This document shows, piece after piece, positions 20,414 to 29,781 of a stretch of 64,000 nucleotides of DNA (positions are counted from its first letter, which is position 1; each line of letters starts with the position of its first letter). The DNA is from Sphingopyxis sp. PET50 (lineage in GTDB: Bacteria > Pseudomonadota > Alphaproteobacteria > Sphingomonadales > Sphingomonadaceae), in assembly GCF_025244705.1 (NCBI RefSeq), contig NZ_CP104207.1, positions 806,001 through 870,000 on the forward strand. The letters run 5' to 3'. The notes under the pieces are model-generated. The model was not told the origin of the DNA, made no database searches, and worked only from the letters and a program-made list of their open reading frames with translations. The position numbers and the translations under genes are program-made.

Positions 20414-21477
20414 GGATGTTCCGCCATCAGCTTCGCGAGATCGTCCTTCCAGAATTTCGCCCATGTGTGGGTGCTGTGGCCCTTGGTCTCGGGGGTCGCC
20501 GGGATGAGGATGAATCGGGCGCGCTTCATGCGCGGCGCCGCCTTTTCGGTGATGCCGTAGAGCGGCGGGTTGATGAAATCGTCGGCGCTGTTGATCCAGA
20601 GCACGGGGACAGTGATCTTCTCGAGGTCCGCCCAGGGGTTATAGGTGCGCGAGCTTTCGAGCTGGTAGATGGTGTCGTTGGCGTCGTTGCGGCCGGAGGT
20701 GCGCGCGAAGGCTTCGTCCTTGTATTTTTCGGCCGCCTCGCGCGTCGGATATTGCGCCTGCAGCGCATAGGGGTTGGCGCCCGCGATCATGCTGAGCGAC
20801 GCGGCGGTGCGCAGGCCCGCCGCGGGCGGTTCGCTGTAATTGCCGTCCTGCCACAAGGGATCGGCCTTGATCGCGTCGATCGACAACGTGCGCCACAGCC
20901 GGTTCTCCCCCGCGATCTCGACCGGCAGGCAGGCGAAGGGGGCAAGGCGTTCGGCGAAGCCCGGATATGTTTCGCCCCAGACGAAGGCGTGCATGCAGCC
21001 CATCGAGGTGCCGAGGATGAGCTTCAGCCTCTTCACGCCGAGCTTTTCGGTGAGCAGCCGGTGCTGCGCGGCGACCATGTCGGCATAGTCGTAGCGCGGG
21101 AATTTCATGCGCAGCCCGTCGCTGGGCTTCGCCGAGCCGCCATGGCCGATATTGTCGGGCAGGATGACATAATATTTCGCGGTGTCGAGCGGCTGGCCGA
21201 GGCCGAAAAGCTCGGTCGCGAACTGCGGCTGGAAGAATTGCTTGCCGGTGCCGCCGGTGCCGTGGAGGATCATCACGGCATTGGTGATGTTGCCTGCCTC
21301 GTCGCGCTGCGGCGTGCCGAGGGTGGTATAGTGGAGCTTCAGTTCGGGCAGTTTTTCGCCGGTGGCGAAGGTGAAATCCTGGAGGATCGCGTCGGCTTCG
21401 GTGGCGCCTTCGACCTGGGCATGGGCGGGGGTGGCGGCTGCGAGCAGCAGGGCGAGGGGGGCTAGGATTTTGCGCAT
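20410..21477 (-). CDS. Exported MetX-like alpha/beta hydrolase (homoserine acetyltransferase fold)
   Basis: A 355-residue protein with a signal peptide (MRKILAPLALLLAAATPAHAQ) and an alpha/beta-hydrolase body of the homoserine O-acetyltransferase type: LHYTTLGTPQRDEAGNITNAVMILHGTGG, VILPDNIGHGGSAKPSDGLR, the nucleophile Ser in LKLILGTSMGCMHAFVWGE, an acid site in VLWINSADDFINPP and His in ETKGHSTHTWAKFW. Export argues against methionine synthesis; an esterase or acyl-transfer role on an envelope substrate is possible. It is coupled to the downstream oxidoreductase. Confidence 0.87.
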   Translation of the reverse strand: MRKILAPLALLLAAATPAHAQVEGATEADAILQDFTFATGEKLPELKLHYTTLGTPQRDEAGNITNAVMILHGTGGTGKQFFQPQFATELFGLGQPLDTAKYYVILPDNIGHGGSAKPSDGLRMKFPRYDYADMVAAQHRLLTEKLGVKRLKLILGTSMGCMHAFVWGETYPGFAERLAPFACLPVEIAGENRLWRTLSIDAIKADPLWQDGNYSEPPAAGLRTAASLSMIAGANPYALQAQYPTREAAEKYKDEAFARTSGRNDANDTIYQLESSRTYNPWADLEKITVPVLWINSADDFINPPLYGITEKAAPRMKRARFILIPATPETKGHSTHTWAKFWKDDLAKLMAEHP

Positions 21478-21565
21478 GGGTGAACGTTAGCCTGTCTAAC
21501 GGCGCGCGATAAGCCTCCTTTGCCGGTAGTCGTGGGGGGCGAAGGGGAATGGCGGGTGTTGGGCG

Positions 21566-21621
21566 TAAGGAGACAAAAGATACGGACGGACACGTCCGGA
21601 ATGTCTCCTTTGTCGCTTTAA
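21566..21621. repeat. Short hairpin repeat, family F, copy 2
   Basis: An inverse-orientation relative of 10666-10740. GGAGACA (21569-21575) pairs with TGTCTCC (21602-21608), and the reverse strand reads GCGACAAAGGAGACATTCCG. It lies in the 484-bp gap between trpE and the hydrolase gene, together with a family A repeat; no gene was seen in the gap. Confidence 0.7.
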
Positions 21622-21777
21622 GCCAGGGATGCGCGCGAGATGCCGGAGAGGTGATCTGAGCAAGCGAGGCAGACATCCGCAAGGGTAGATCATGGCGGGA
21701 TTTATTAGGAAAGCCTTTTCTGGCGCGGGCGGTTCAATGGCAGTTAGCGGGCGGTGGCGGAAGTAAAGCCCCTCCCC

Positions 21778-21894
21778 TTCAGGGGAGGGGGTTGGGGTGG
21801 GGTCCATCGGCCTTGCGCAAGGCCGATAGACCCCACCCGCTGCGACTAACGAACAAGTTCGTAAGTCTCGCTGCCCTCCCCTGAAGGGGAGGGC
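21778..21894. repeat. Intergenic palindromic repeat, family A, copy 3
   Basis: Inverse orientation to copy 1. It starts GCCCCTCCCCTTCAGGGGAG, carries the central palindrome CATCGGCCTTGCGCAAGGCC, then CGAACAAGTTCG, and ends CCCTCCCCTGAAGGGGAGGG. It is located downstream of trpE. Confidence 0.9.
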
Positions 21895-21961
21895 GTGGCG
21901 TTTATCCGAACGTCCGCCTTCCACCCCGGAGCGGTCGATATCCTATCGGTGAGTCGCCAGC

Positions 21962-23479
21962 TTACTGCCCATATCCGGGCGTTCCGGCCAGCCGCACCGC
22001 CTCGCGCGCCGCGGCGAAGAGGGCGCCGGCCTTGGCCTCGCACTCGCGCTGTTCATAGGCGGGGTCGCTGTCGGCGACGATGCCGGCGCCCGCCTGGACG
22101 TGCATTTCGCCGTCCTTGACGATTGCGGTGCGCAGCACGATGCAGCTGTCCATGTTTCCGTCGGGGGCGAAATAGCCGACGCCGCCGGCATAGGGCCCGC
22201 GCGCATCGGCCTCCAGTTCGGCGATGATCTGACAGGCGCGGACCTTGGGCGCGCCGCTGACCGTGCCCGCGGGGAAGCCCGCGAACAGCGCGTCGATCGC
22301 GTCCTTGTCCGGCGCGATGCGGCCGATGACGTTCGAGACGATGTGCATGACATGGCTGTAATATTCGACCGTATAGCTGTCGGTTACCGTCACGCTGCCG
22401 CCCACCGCCGCGCGGCCGACGTCGTTGCGGCCGAGGTCGAGCAGCATCAGGTGCTCGGCGCGCTCCTTGGGATCGGCGAGCAGGCTGTCGCGATTCTCGA
22501 CATCCTCGGCGCTGGTGCGGCCGCGCGGGCGGGTGCCGGCGATCGGGCGGATCGTGATTTCGCCATCCCTGACCCGGACGAGGATTTCGGGCGAGGAGCC
22601 GATCAGCGCGAAGCCGGGCAGGTCGAGGAAATAGAGGAAGGGCGAGGGGTTGATGCGGCGGAGCGCGCGGTAGAGGTCGAAGGGCGGCAGGCCGAACGGG
22701 GTCGAAAAACGCTGCGACAGCACGACCTGAAAGATGTCGCCCGCGGCGATATAGTCCTTTGCCGTGGCGACCATCTCGGCGAAGCGCGCGGGGCTGGTGG
22801 CCGGATGGGCGGCGATGGCGGCCGGATCGGCGAGGGTGATCGCGCGGGTGCCGTGCGGATTGCCGGTCGCGAGGCGCGCGGCAATGGCATCGAGTTTCTC
22901 TTCGGCGCTCTCGATCGCCCGGTCGATCGGCGCGTCCTCGTCGGGCCAGATCGGAGCGATCAGGAAAAGTTCGTCGGCGAGGCGGTCGAAGACGAGGATC
23001 ACCGTCGGGCGCACGAAGACCATGTCGGGGAGGCCGAGCCCCGCGCCCGCCGCGCGCGGGATGCGCTCGACGAGACCGATGGTTTCATAGGCGAAGAAGC
23101 CGACGAGCGTCGCGAGCGCCTTGGGCAGCGCGTCGGGCACGTCGAAGCGGCATTCGGCGACCAGATCGCGCAGCGCCTGCAATGCCGGGGCGGCGAGCGG
23201 CGCGAAGGCGGAGCGGTCGCGCTGCCAGTCGCGGTTGATGCGTGCCGCGTCGCCGCGCACCTCGAACATCAGGTCGGGGTCGAGCCCGAGCAGGCTGTAG
23301 CGCCCGCGCGTCTCGCCGCTCTCGACCGATTCGAGCACCCAGTCGCCGCGTCCCGGCTCGATCAGCTTGAGCGCCGCCGAGACAGGGGTTTCGACATCGG
23401 CGATCAGGCGCTGCCAGACCACCGCGCCGCGCCCCTGGGCGAGGGCGGCGAGGGCGGCAGCACGTCCTTCGAGGCTCAC
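21962..23479 (-). CDS. trpE: Anthranilate synthase component I
   Basis: Makes anthranilate from chorismate with TrpG-derived ammonia. The start is the GTG at 23479, overlapping the ppiD stop (GTGA), giving MSLEGRAAALAALAQGRGAVVWQRLIADVETPVSAALKL and 505 residues. The feedback-binding region LLESVESGE-like WVLESVESGETRGRYSLLG is present. The catalytic domain has DIFQVVLSQRF, PSPFLYFLDLPGFALIGSSPEILVRV, PIAGTRPRG, HLMLLDLGRNDVGR, FPAGTVSGAPKVRA and GPYAGGVGYFAPDGNMDSCIVLRT. The frame is intact. It is coupled to ppiD, as in other sphingomonads. Confidence 0.96.
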   Translation of the reverse strand: MSLEGRAAALAALAQGRGAVVWQRLIADVETPVSAALKLIEPGRGDWVLESVESGETRGRYSLLGLDPDLMFEVRGDAARINRDWQRDRSAFAPLAAPALQALRDLVAECRFDVPDALPKALATLVGFFAYETIGLVERIPRAAGAGLGLPDMVFVRPTVILVFDRLADELFLIAPIWPDEDAPIDRAIESAEEKLDAIAARLATGNPHGTRAITLADPAAIAAHPATSPARFAEMVATAKDYIAAGDIFQVVLSQRFSTPFGLPPFDLYRALRRINPSPFLYFLDLPGFALIGSSPEILVRVRDGEITIRPIAGTRPRGRTSAEDVENRDSLLADPKERAEHLMLLDLGRNDVGRAAVGGSVTVTDSYTVEYYSHVMHIVSNVIGRIAPDKDAIDALFAGFPAGTVSGAPKVRACQIIAELEADARGPYAGGVGYFAPDGNMDSCIVLRTAIVKDGEMHVQAGAGIVADSDPAYEQRECEAKAGALFAAAREAVRLAGTPGYGQ

Positions 23480-25422
23480 TCGCCGACCGGGGCGCTGCCG
23501 GTCAGTTCCTGACGCAGCTGGTCGATCAGTTTCTGGTTCACTTCGACGCCGACGCGCTTGCGGGCGTCCTGCATCATCTGCGCGACCAGTTCGTTGCCGA
23601 AGGCGGGACCGAGCGGGCCGGCGATCGCGGCGACGCGCTCGGGCTCGATCTTCTTCGGGTCGGGCCGGTCGACCTGGCCGAGCGCGATCACCATCCAGCC
23701 GCGGTTGCCGGGGATTTCGAGCGTCTTGACGCTGCCCGGCGCCATCGAGAAGAGCAGGGCGAGTTCGGGGGGTACGCGCTGGCCGCGCGGCGCCGAGTTC
23801 GCCGCGCTTGCCGCCGATGGTCTGGACGCTGCCGATATTGGGACCGGCGGCGCGGACGGCGTCGGCGAAGCTCTGCTTGCCCTCGACGGCCTTCACGATC
23901 GCGCGCGCCTTGTCGCGGGCGATCTTTTGTCCCTGCGCGAGTTTCCAGTCGGCGAGCAGGTCGGCGCGGATCTGCGCGAAGGGCGGGGGGCCGCGGCGAC
24001 GACCGATTTCACCGCATAGACGGCGAATTTCTCATTCTCGACCAACGTCGCGAGGTGGGTTTCGCCTTCGCCGCCGCCCTGGAAGGCCTGGGCGACCAGC
24101 GGCGCGAGGTCGGCGGCCATGGCAAAGGCTGGCTGCGAGGGCGCGCGGCCGCTGGGCAGGATCGCCGGGGTTTCGGTAAGCGCGAGCTTGCGCTCCTCGG
24201 CGATCTCCTCGATCGACGCGCCGCTGTTCACCGCGTCCTGAACCGCGTTGTAATAGCTGATGACCGCTTCGTTCGCCTTGTTCTTGGCGATCTGTTCGCG
24301 GATTTCGGGGGTTGCCATGGCGAGTGTCTTGGCGGGAATGGTCGTGATCGCTTCGACCTGCGCGATGGTCCAGCCGAGGCCGGTCTGCGTCGGGCCCAGC
24401 ACGTCGCCGCGCTTGGCGGCAAAGGCCGCCTTCGCGGCAGCGGTGCTCGTCATGCCCGAATAGGCGGTCTGGGTGACGTCGCCCGACGAGGCGGCGGTGA
24501 GGCCGGCGGCCTGCGCGGCGGCGGCGACCGGGGTGCCGCCGCGGACCTTGGCGGCGATGCCGTTGGCGGTCGCCTGGTCGGGCGCGATCACCTGCATGAA
24601 GCGGCGCGTTTCGCTCGCGGCGAAGCGCGCGGCATTGGCCTTGTAGATGTCGGCGATTTCCTTGTCCGTGACCGCCGCGACCGGCGCGCTGCTGCGGTCG
24701 AACACGGCATATTGCAGCACGCGCCGTTCGGGAATGCTGAAGCGCGACCGGTTCTGCGCCAGATGTTTCTGCAGCACGGAGTCGCCGGGATCGGCCGAGG
24801 GGGCAAAGCTGCTCGACGGGATATAGGTCGCCTGCCCACGGCGCTCCTCGAGCAGCAGCGCGGCATAGGGTTGCGCCATCGACGCTGCGATCCGCCGCAT
24901 CGACCCGACCGGGGCGGCGAGCTGTTCGGCGTAGATGCTCTGTTCGATGTCGGCGCGGAGCTGCGCCTCGGTGATATTGTTGTTGCGCAGGAAGGCCGTG
25001 AAGACGGCCTGGTCGAAATTGCCCGACACGCCCTTGAACACCGGAATGTCGGCGATACGGCCGTCGACGAGGCGCTTGTTGACGCCGAAGCCCAGATCGG
25101 CCGCATATTGGCTGAAGGCGAGGCCGTCGATCATCTGGTCGAGCGTCTGCTGCAGCCCGCCCCCCTGGATGAAGGCGTCCATCGTCAGGCCGGGCTGTTG
25201 CTCGCGCGCCTGATCGTAGGCGCGACGGACCGCCGTGCGCAGTTCGGCGATGCCGATTTCCTTGTCGCCGACGCGCGCCGCATTGACGCCGCCCACACCG
25301 CCGCCCAGGCTCAGATTGCCGACATCGCCGAGCGCGAACAGCAGGCCGATCAGGCCGATGAAGGCGAGGGCGATGACCTTGCCCAGCGTGGAGGAGAAAA
25401 GGCTGCGGATCGCGGTAATCAT
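23476..25422 (-). CDS. ppiD: PpiD-like periplasmic folding factor (SurA/parvulin family), two frameshifts
   Basis: Inner-membrane-anchored chaperone/peptidyl-prolyl isomerase for outer-membrane proteins. The N-terminus has one membrane anchor (VIALAFIGLIGLLFALGDVGN), then the SurA-N-like region (AYDQAREQQPGLTMDAFIQGGGLQQTLDQMIDG) and a parvulin-like domain. The frame breaks in a C6 run at about 23989 (one C missing restores AAPPPFAQIRADLLADW). It breaks again at about 23783-23795 near GGCGCC (restoring GQRVPPELALLFSMAPGSVKTLEIPG). The C-terminal piece ends LIDQLRQELTGSAPVGE. It has about 649 residues, close to the family length. It is divergent from tpiA across 161 bp. Confidence 0.88.
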
Positions 25423-25583
25423 CGAACGGGCATTCTTTCGGTACGGGCGCGGGGGCCGCGCTGGTCGGAGCGGCTTTAGGCGGGTCGGGCGGCGGCATCA
25501 AGGCGGGAAAGCCGACTTGCGCAGCGGCGGCGCACCCCGCTAGGGGCCTTGGCGACGAGTGTGCAGGCGAAAGGGAGCAAGCC

Positions 25584-26333
25584 ATGGCGCGGCGCAAATA
25601 TGTGGTCGGCAACTGGAAGATGAACGGGCTGTCCGATGCGGTGGCCGAGGCCGGGGCGATATTCGGCGCAGCAAAGGATTATCCGGCGGTCGATGTCGCG
25701 CTCTGCCCGCCCTTCACGCTGATCGGCGCGCTGGTCGCCGCGGCGCCGGGGTCGGCGGTCGGCGGGCAGGATTGCCATGCCGCACCGTCGGGCGCCTATA
25801 CGGGGTCGGTGTCGGCGCCGATGCTGGCCGATGCCGGCGCCACGCTGACGATCGTCGGGCACAGCGAGCGGCGCGAGGGTTTCGGCGAGAGCGATGCCGA
25901 TGTGAAGGCGAAGGCCGAGGCGGCGCTGGCCGCCGGCCTGTCGGTGATCCTGTGCGTCGGCGAGCCGCGCGCGATTCGCGAATCGGGCGGCGCGATCGAC
26001 CATGTGCTGGTGCAGGTACGCGGGTCGCTGCCGGATGCCTTCGATCCGACCCGGCTGGCCATCGCCTATGAACCGATCTGGGCGATCGGCACCGGACTGA
26101 TCCCGACCGTCGAGGATGTCGCCGCGATGCACGGGTCGATCCGCGCCGCGCTGTCCGAGCGCATCGGCGCCGGCGCGCAGGTGCTGCGGCTGCTCTATGG
26201 CGGGTCGGTCAATGGCGACAATGCCGCCGAACTGCTGGGCGCGGGCGATGTCGACGGGGCGCTGGTGGGCGGCGCGAGCCTGACGGCGGCGAAATTCCTG
26301 CCGATCGTCGCGGCGGGGGCGGGGCTTCCCTGA
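25584..26333 (+). CDS. tpiA: Triosephosphate isomerase
   Basis: Interconverts DHAP and glyceraldehyde-3-phosphate. It has 249 residues with the catalytic Lys in YVVGNWKMNG, His in TIVGHSERR, Glu in IAYEPIWAIGTG and the phosphate loop LLYGGSVNGDNAAELL. The frame is intact. It heads the rightward set tpiA-secG-pyrG. It is followed 7 bp after the stop by a paired inverted repeat of family E. Confidence 0.98.
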   Translation: MARRKYVVGNWKMNGLSDAVAEAGAIFGAAKDYPAVDVALCPPFTLIGALVAAAPGSAVGGQDCHAAPSGAYTGSVSAPMLADAGATLTIVGHSERREGFGESDADVKAKAEAALAAGLSVILCVGEPRAIRESGGAIDHVLVQVRGSLPDAFDPTRLAIAYEPIWAIGTGLIPTVEDVAAMHGSIRAALSERIGAGAQVLRLLYGGSVNGDNAAELLGAGDVDGALVGGASLTAAKFLPIVAAGAGLP

Positions 26334-26339
26334 AATGAT

Positions 26340-26415
26340 GTCGTCCCCGCGAAGGCGGGGACCGCAAGAGGGGTGGCGCAAGGCCGAAGGCGGCCCCCGC
26401 CTTCGCGGGGGCGAC
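26340..26415. repeat. Paired inverted repeat, family E (gene-less unit)
   Basis: GTCGTCCCCGCGAAGGCGGG (from 26340) faces its inverse, ending CCTTCGCGGGGGCGAC at 26415, with 28 bp between. Each arm is itself a hairpin with a GAA-type loop (CCCCGCGAAGGCGGGG). The arms match those that flank the GIY-YIG gene at 37786-38164. It lies between tpiA and secG. Confidence 0.88.
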
Positions 26416-26509
26416 GGGTCAGCTTGCGGGTTGAAGAAACCGCCCGCCCTCTCTATGTGCACCGCCAGATTGGCCGTGGCGCGGCCCAGCCTTTTTCCGG
26501 GAAATATTG

Positions 26510-26956
26510 ATGTCGAACCTCTTCACCTTTCTGCTGGTCGTTCAGGCCATCGTTGCCGCGGCGATGATCGGCGTCATCCTGATGCAGAAGTCGGAAGGCG
26601 GCGGGCTGGGCGTCGGCGGCAGCCCCGCGGGCCTGTTGTCGGCGCGCGGCGCGGCGGATTTCATGACGCGCGCGACGACGATCCTAGCGACCGCCTTCGT
26701 CGGCCTTTCGATCGTGCTCGCCGCGATGGCGTCGGTGAACGGCGCCGGCGGTTCGACGATCGACACCTCGCTGTCGAAGTCGGCGCAGCCCGCCAGCGGC
26801 GGCGCGGTGCCCGGCAGCATGACCGGCCCGGCCCCGGCGACCGGCGCTCCCGCGACGGGCGCCCCGGCGCAGACGCTGCCGAGCGACGATCCGCTGGCCG
26901 CCGCCGCCGCGGCTGCGGCGCCACCGGCCGAGCAGCCGGCTCCCGCCAAGAAATAA
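26510..26956 (+). CDS. secG: Preprotein translocase subunit SecG
   Basis: Two-helix subunit of the SecYEG channel. MSNLFTFLLVVQAIVAAAMIGVILMQKSEGGGLGVGGSP carries the first helix and the signature GVILMQKSEGGGLG. The second helix is TTILATAFVGLSIVLAAMA. The tail (residues ~85-148) is a long Ala/Pro/Thr-rich low-complexity extension typical of alphaproteobacterial SecG. The start is ATG 26510 rather than the in-frame TTG three bases earlier. Confidence 0.95.
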   Translation: MSNLFTFLLVVQAIVAAAMIGVILMQKSEGGGLGVGGSPAGLLSARGAADFMTRATTILATAFVGLSIVLAAMASVNGAGGSTIDTSLSKSAQPASGGAVPGSMTGPAPATGAPATGAPAQTLPSDDPLAAAAAAAAPPAEQPAPAKK

Positions 26957-27066
26957 GCGGCGCCGCCAGGCGCCCGACCCTTCGCAAGCGGCGGCGGAAT
27001 TATTTCCGCGGCGCGCGATTCGACGGCTTGCGCCGTCCCCCTCCCGTTGAGTAAGTCTCTCCTCCC

Positions 27067-28698
27067 ATGGCGCGGTTCATTTTTATCACCGGCGGCGTGG
27101 TCTCCTCGCTTGGCAAAGGTCTGATGGCGGCTAGCCTCGCCGCCTTGCTGCAAGCGCGTGGCTATCGCGTCCGCATCCGGAAATTCGATCCCTATCTCAA
27201 CGTCGATCCGGGCACGATGTCGCCCTATCAGCACGGCGAGGTCTATGTGACCGACGACGGGGCGGAGACCGACCTCGACCTCGGTCATTACGAGCGCTTC
27301 ACCGGTGTAGCGGCGCGGCAGAGCGACAATGTCACCTCCGGCCGCATCTATCAGCAGATCATCACCAAGGAGCGCCGCGGCGATTATCTCGGCGCGACGG
27401 TGCAGGTCGTTCCGCATGTTACCGATGCGATCAAGGCCTTTGCGCGCGCCGAAACCGACGACCTCGATTTCGTGCTGTGCGAAATCGGCGGCACGGTCGG
27501 CGACATCGAATCGCTGCCCTTCATCGAGGCGATCCGCCAGCTTCGGAACGAGGAGGGGCGCGACAAGACGTTGTCCGTGCATGTCACTCTGGTGCCTTAC
27601 ATCGCGGCGGCGGGCGAGTTGAAGACCAAGCCGACGCAGCATAGCGTGCGCGAACTCGCCTCGCTCGGCGTCCAGCCCGATATCCTACTCTGCCGCTGCG
27701 AAAAGCCGCTGCCCGAAGGCGAGCGCGCCAAGATCGCGCAATTCTGCAACGTGCGGAAGGAAGCGGTGATCCCGGCGCTCGACGCCGATTCGATCTATTC
27801 GGTGCCGGTCCAATATCATGGCGAGGGACTGGACAGCGAAGTGCTGCGCGCCTTCGGCATCCACGATGCGGCCGAGCCCGACCTGTCGGCCTGGTACGAC
27901 ATCATGGACCGCAAGCAGCACCCCGAGGGCGAGGTGACGATCGGTGTCGTCGGCAAATATGTGTCGCTGCCCGACGCCTATAAGTCGCTCAACGAGGCGC
28001 TGGTCCATGGCGGCATGGCGAACCGGGTCAAGGTCAACATCCGCTGGCTCGACGCCGAGATGTTCGAACAGGACGGCGACCTCGCCGCCAAGCTCGAGCC
28101 GATGCACGGCATTCTCGTCCCCGGCGGTTTCGGCGAGCGCGGGTCCGAAGGCAAGATTTCGAGCGTCAAATTCGCGCGAGAGCGGGGGGTTCCGTTCCTC
28201 GGCATCTGCCTCGGCATGCAGATGGCGTGCATCGAGGGCGCGCGGAACACCAGCGGCATCGCCGACGCGTCGAGCACCGAATTCGGCAAGACGAACGAGC
28301 CGGTGGTCGGCATGATCACCGAATGGATGAGCGCCGAGGGGCTGCAGAAACGCGGCACAGACACCGACCTCGGCGGGACGATGCGGCTGGGCGCCTATGA
28401 GGCGAAACTGTCGCCGAACAGCCATGTCGCGGCGGTCTATGGCGCGAACGAGATCAGCGAGCGGCACCGCCACCGGTACGAGGTCAACGGCGCCTATCGC
28501 GACCGCCTCGAAAGCGGCGGTTTGGTCTTTTCAGGCATGTCGCCCGATGGCATGTTGCCCGAAATCGTCGAACGGCCTGACCATCCGTGGTTCATCGGGG
28601 TGCAATTCCATCCCGAACTCAAGTCGAAGCCCTTCGACCCGCACCCGCTGTTCGCCGGGTTCATCGAAGCGGCGGTGAGGCACAGCCGGCTGGTGTAA
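27067..28698 (+). CDS. pyrG: CTP synthase
   Basis: Makes CTP from UTP and glutamine. It has 543 residues: the amidoligase domain [69 protein letters not shown] and [20 protein letters not shown]; the glutaminase domain [10 protein letters not shown], nucleophile in [14 protein letters not shown] and [10 protein letters not shown]. The frame is intact, and the start at 27067 gives the conserved [10 protein letters not shown]. Co-directional with secG. Confidence 0.98.
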   Translation: MARFIFITGGVVSSLGKGLMAASLAALLQARGYRVRIRKFDPYLNVDPGTMSPYQHGEVYVTDDGAETDLDLGHYERFTGVAARQSDNVTSGRIYQQIITKERRGDYLGATVQVVPHVTDAIKAFARAETDDLDFVLCEIGGTVGDIESLPFIEAIRQLRNEEGRDKTLSVHVTLVPYIAAAGELKTKPTQHSVRELASLGVQPDILLCRCEKPLPEGERAKIAQFCNVRKEAVIPALDADSIYSVPVQYHGEGLDSEVLRAFGIHDAAEPDLSAWYDIMDRKQHPEGEVTIGVVGKYVSLPDAYKSLNEALVHGGMANRVKVNIRWLDAEMFEQDGDLAAKLEPMHGILVPGGFGERGSEGKISSVKFARERGVPFLGICLGMQMACIEGARNTSGIADASSTEFGKTNEPVVGMITEWMSAEGLQKRGTDTDLGGTMRLGAYEAKLSPNSHVAAVYGANEISERHRHRYEVNGAYRDRLESGGLVFSGMSPDGMLPEIVERPDHPWFIGVQFHPELKSKPFDPHPLFAGFIEAAVRHSRLV

Positions 28699-28715
28699 CA
28701 AGGGAAACGGGGCTT

Positions 28716-29399
28716 ATGGATCACGCGAAACTCGCCGAACTGCAGGGCCCCGACAGCATATTTTCCGGCCTGTCGCTGCAGGACTGGGCCGATGTCGCCG
28801 GGCGCGCGGTCCAGATCAATTTCGTCCGCGGCAAGGAGTTGCTGAGCCAGGGCGACGCGGGCGACAGCCTGTTGATCCTGACCGAAGGCACGGCGCGGGT
28901 GTCGATGCTGACCCCGAACGGACGCGAGATCGTGCTCGCCTATGCCGAACCCGGCGCGGTGCTGGGCGAGATCGCCCTGCTCGACGGCGGCGAGCGCACC
29001 GCATCGGTCACGGCGACGAGCGCCGGCAGCGCATTGCAATTGGGGCGCAACGCGCTGCGGGATTTCGCCGCGAGCCATCCCGACTTCGCCTGGTCGCTGA
29101 TGCAGCAGCTCGCGCGGCGGCTGCGCACAGCCGACCAGACCATCGAGAGCGACCGCGCCTATGCCTCCGGCCCGCGGCTCGCGCGCTATCTGAAGCGGCT
29201 GATTCGCAAGGATATCGAGACGGCGCAGCGCGTCGAGCTGTCGCAGACCGAACTCGGGAATTTCGCAGGCATGAGCCGCGAGCATATCAACCGCCAGCTC
29301 AAGAGCTGGGAGGAATCGGGAGTCATCTCGCTCGAACAGGGGCGGGTGCGGGTACTCGATGCCGGGATGCTCGAGGATATCAGCGAGAGCGAGGGGTGA
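28716..29399 (+). CDS. Crp/Fnr-family transcriptional regulator
   Basis: A 227-residue regulator. The cyclic-nucleotide-binding beta roll is FVRGKELLSQGDAGDSLLILTEGTARVSMLTPNGREIVLAYAEPGAVLGEIALLDGGERTASVTA, followed by a long dimerisation helix. The C-terminal winged helix is VELSQTELGNFAGMSREHINRQLKSWEESGVISLEQGRVRVLD. There is no Fnr-type cysteine cluster. The GEIALLDGGERTASV loop resembles the cAMP pocket of CRP, but the usual RS pair reads RTA, so ligand identity is uncertain. It starts 17 bp after pyrG and is probably co-transcribed. The start is ATG 28716. Confidence 0.92.
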   Translation: MDHAKLAELQGPDSIFSGLSLQDWADVAGRAVQINFVRGKELLSQGDAGDSLLILTEGTARVSMLTPNGREIVLAYAEPGAVLGEIALLDGGERTASVTATSAGSALQLGRNALRDFAASHPDFAWSLMQQLARRLRTADQTIESDRAYASGPRLARYLKRLIRKDIETAQRVELSQTELGNFAGMSREHINRQLKSWEESGVISLEQGRVRVLDAGMLEDISESEG

Positions 29400-29781
29400 T
29401 CTCTTCTAACTCCTCCGCTGAAGGGGAGGATTCGGGTAGGTGTGAATCACAACGCCCGGGCCTCTGCCGAGACCCGGGCGCCTGTGACGAACTACCGCCA
29501 TCCCCCTTTGCGTGAACCAGGCGAAAGGTTCACACTCCCTGAAACCGGGCCTTTAGCCGCGTGATCCAGAAGTCGCTGGGCTAGGCCGCCCGGCGCCGCT
29601 TGTCACCCTCTGGTGGTTGAATCGCGATGCTTTTGCCGCCCGCTGTGGCCGATGGGCAACATATTTTGCGAATCGCTCGCAATTCATGCCGCGCCAAAGC
29701 GCCCATTGCCAGCGCCCGGCACGCCCCCTAAAGCGGCGCCATGTCCGCCATTTCCCGCGCGTTCGAGGGACCGTTCCGCTC
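29400..29781. other. 382-bp non-coding gap with two hairpins
   Basis: It begins with a degenerate family A-like end (CCTCCGCTGAAGGGGAGGA). Then come a hairpin CGCCCGGG/CCCGGGCG (29453-29460 with 29473-29480) and a second hairpin GTGAACC/GGTTCAC (29512-29518 with 29527-29533, loop AGGCGAAA) followed by ACTCCCTG. The first could terminate the pyrG-crp transcript; the two together could be a small structured RNA. No convincing gene is seen. The lolC promoter should lie in 29600-29780. Confidence 0.45.

Noticed and set aside
22100-23512. A 470-codon plus-strand frame opposite trpE
   Set aside because: Low-complexity Arg/Gly/Ala-rich translation and full overlap with trpE on the other strand mark it as a shadow.
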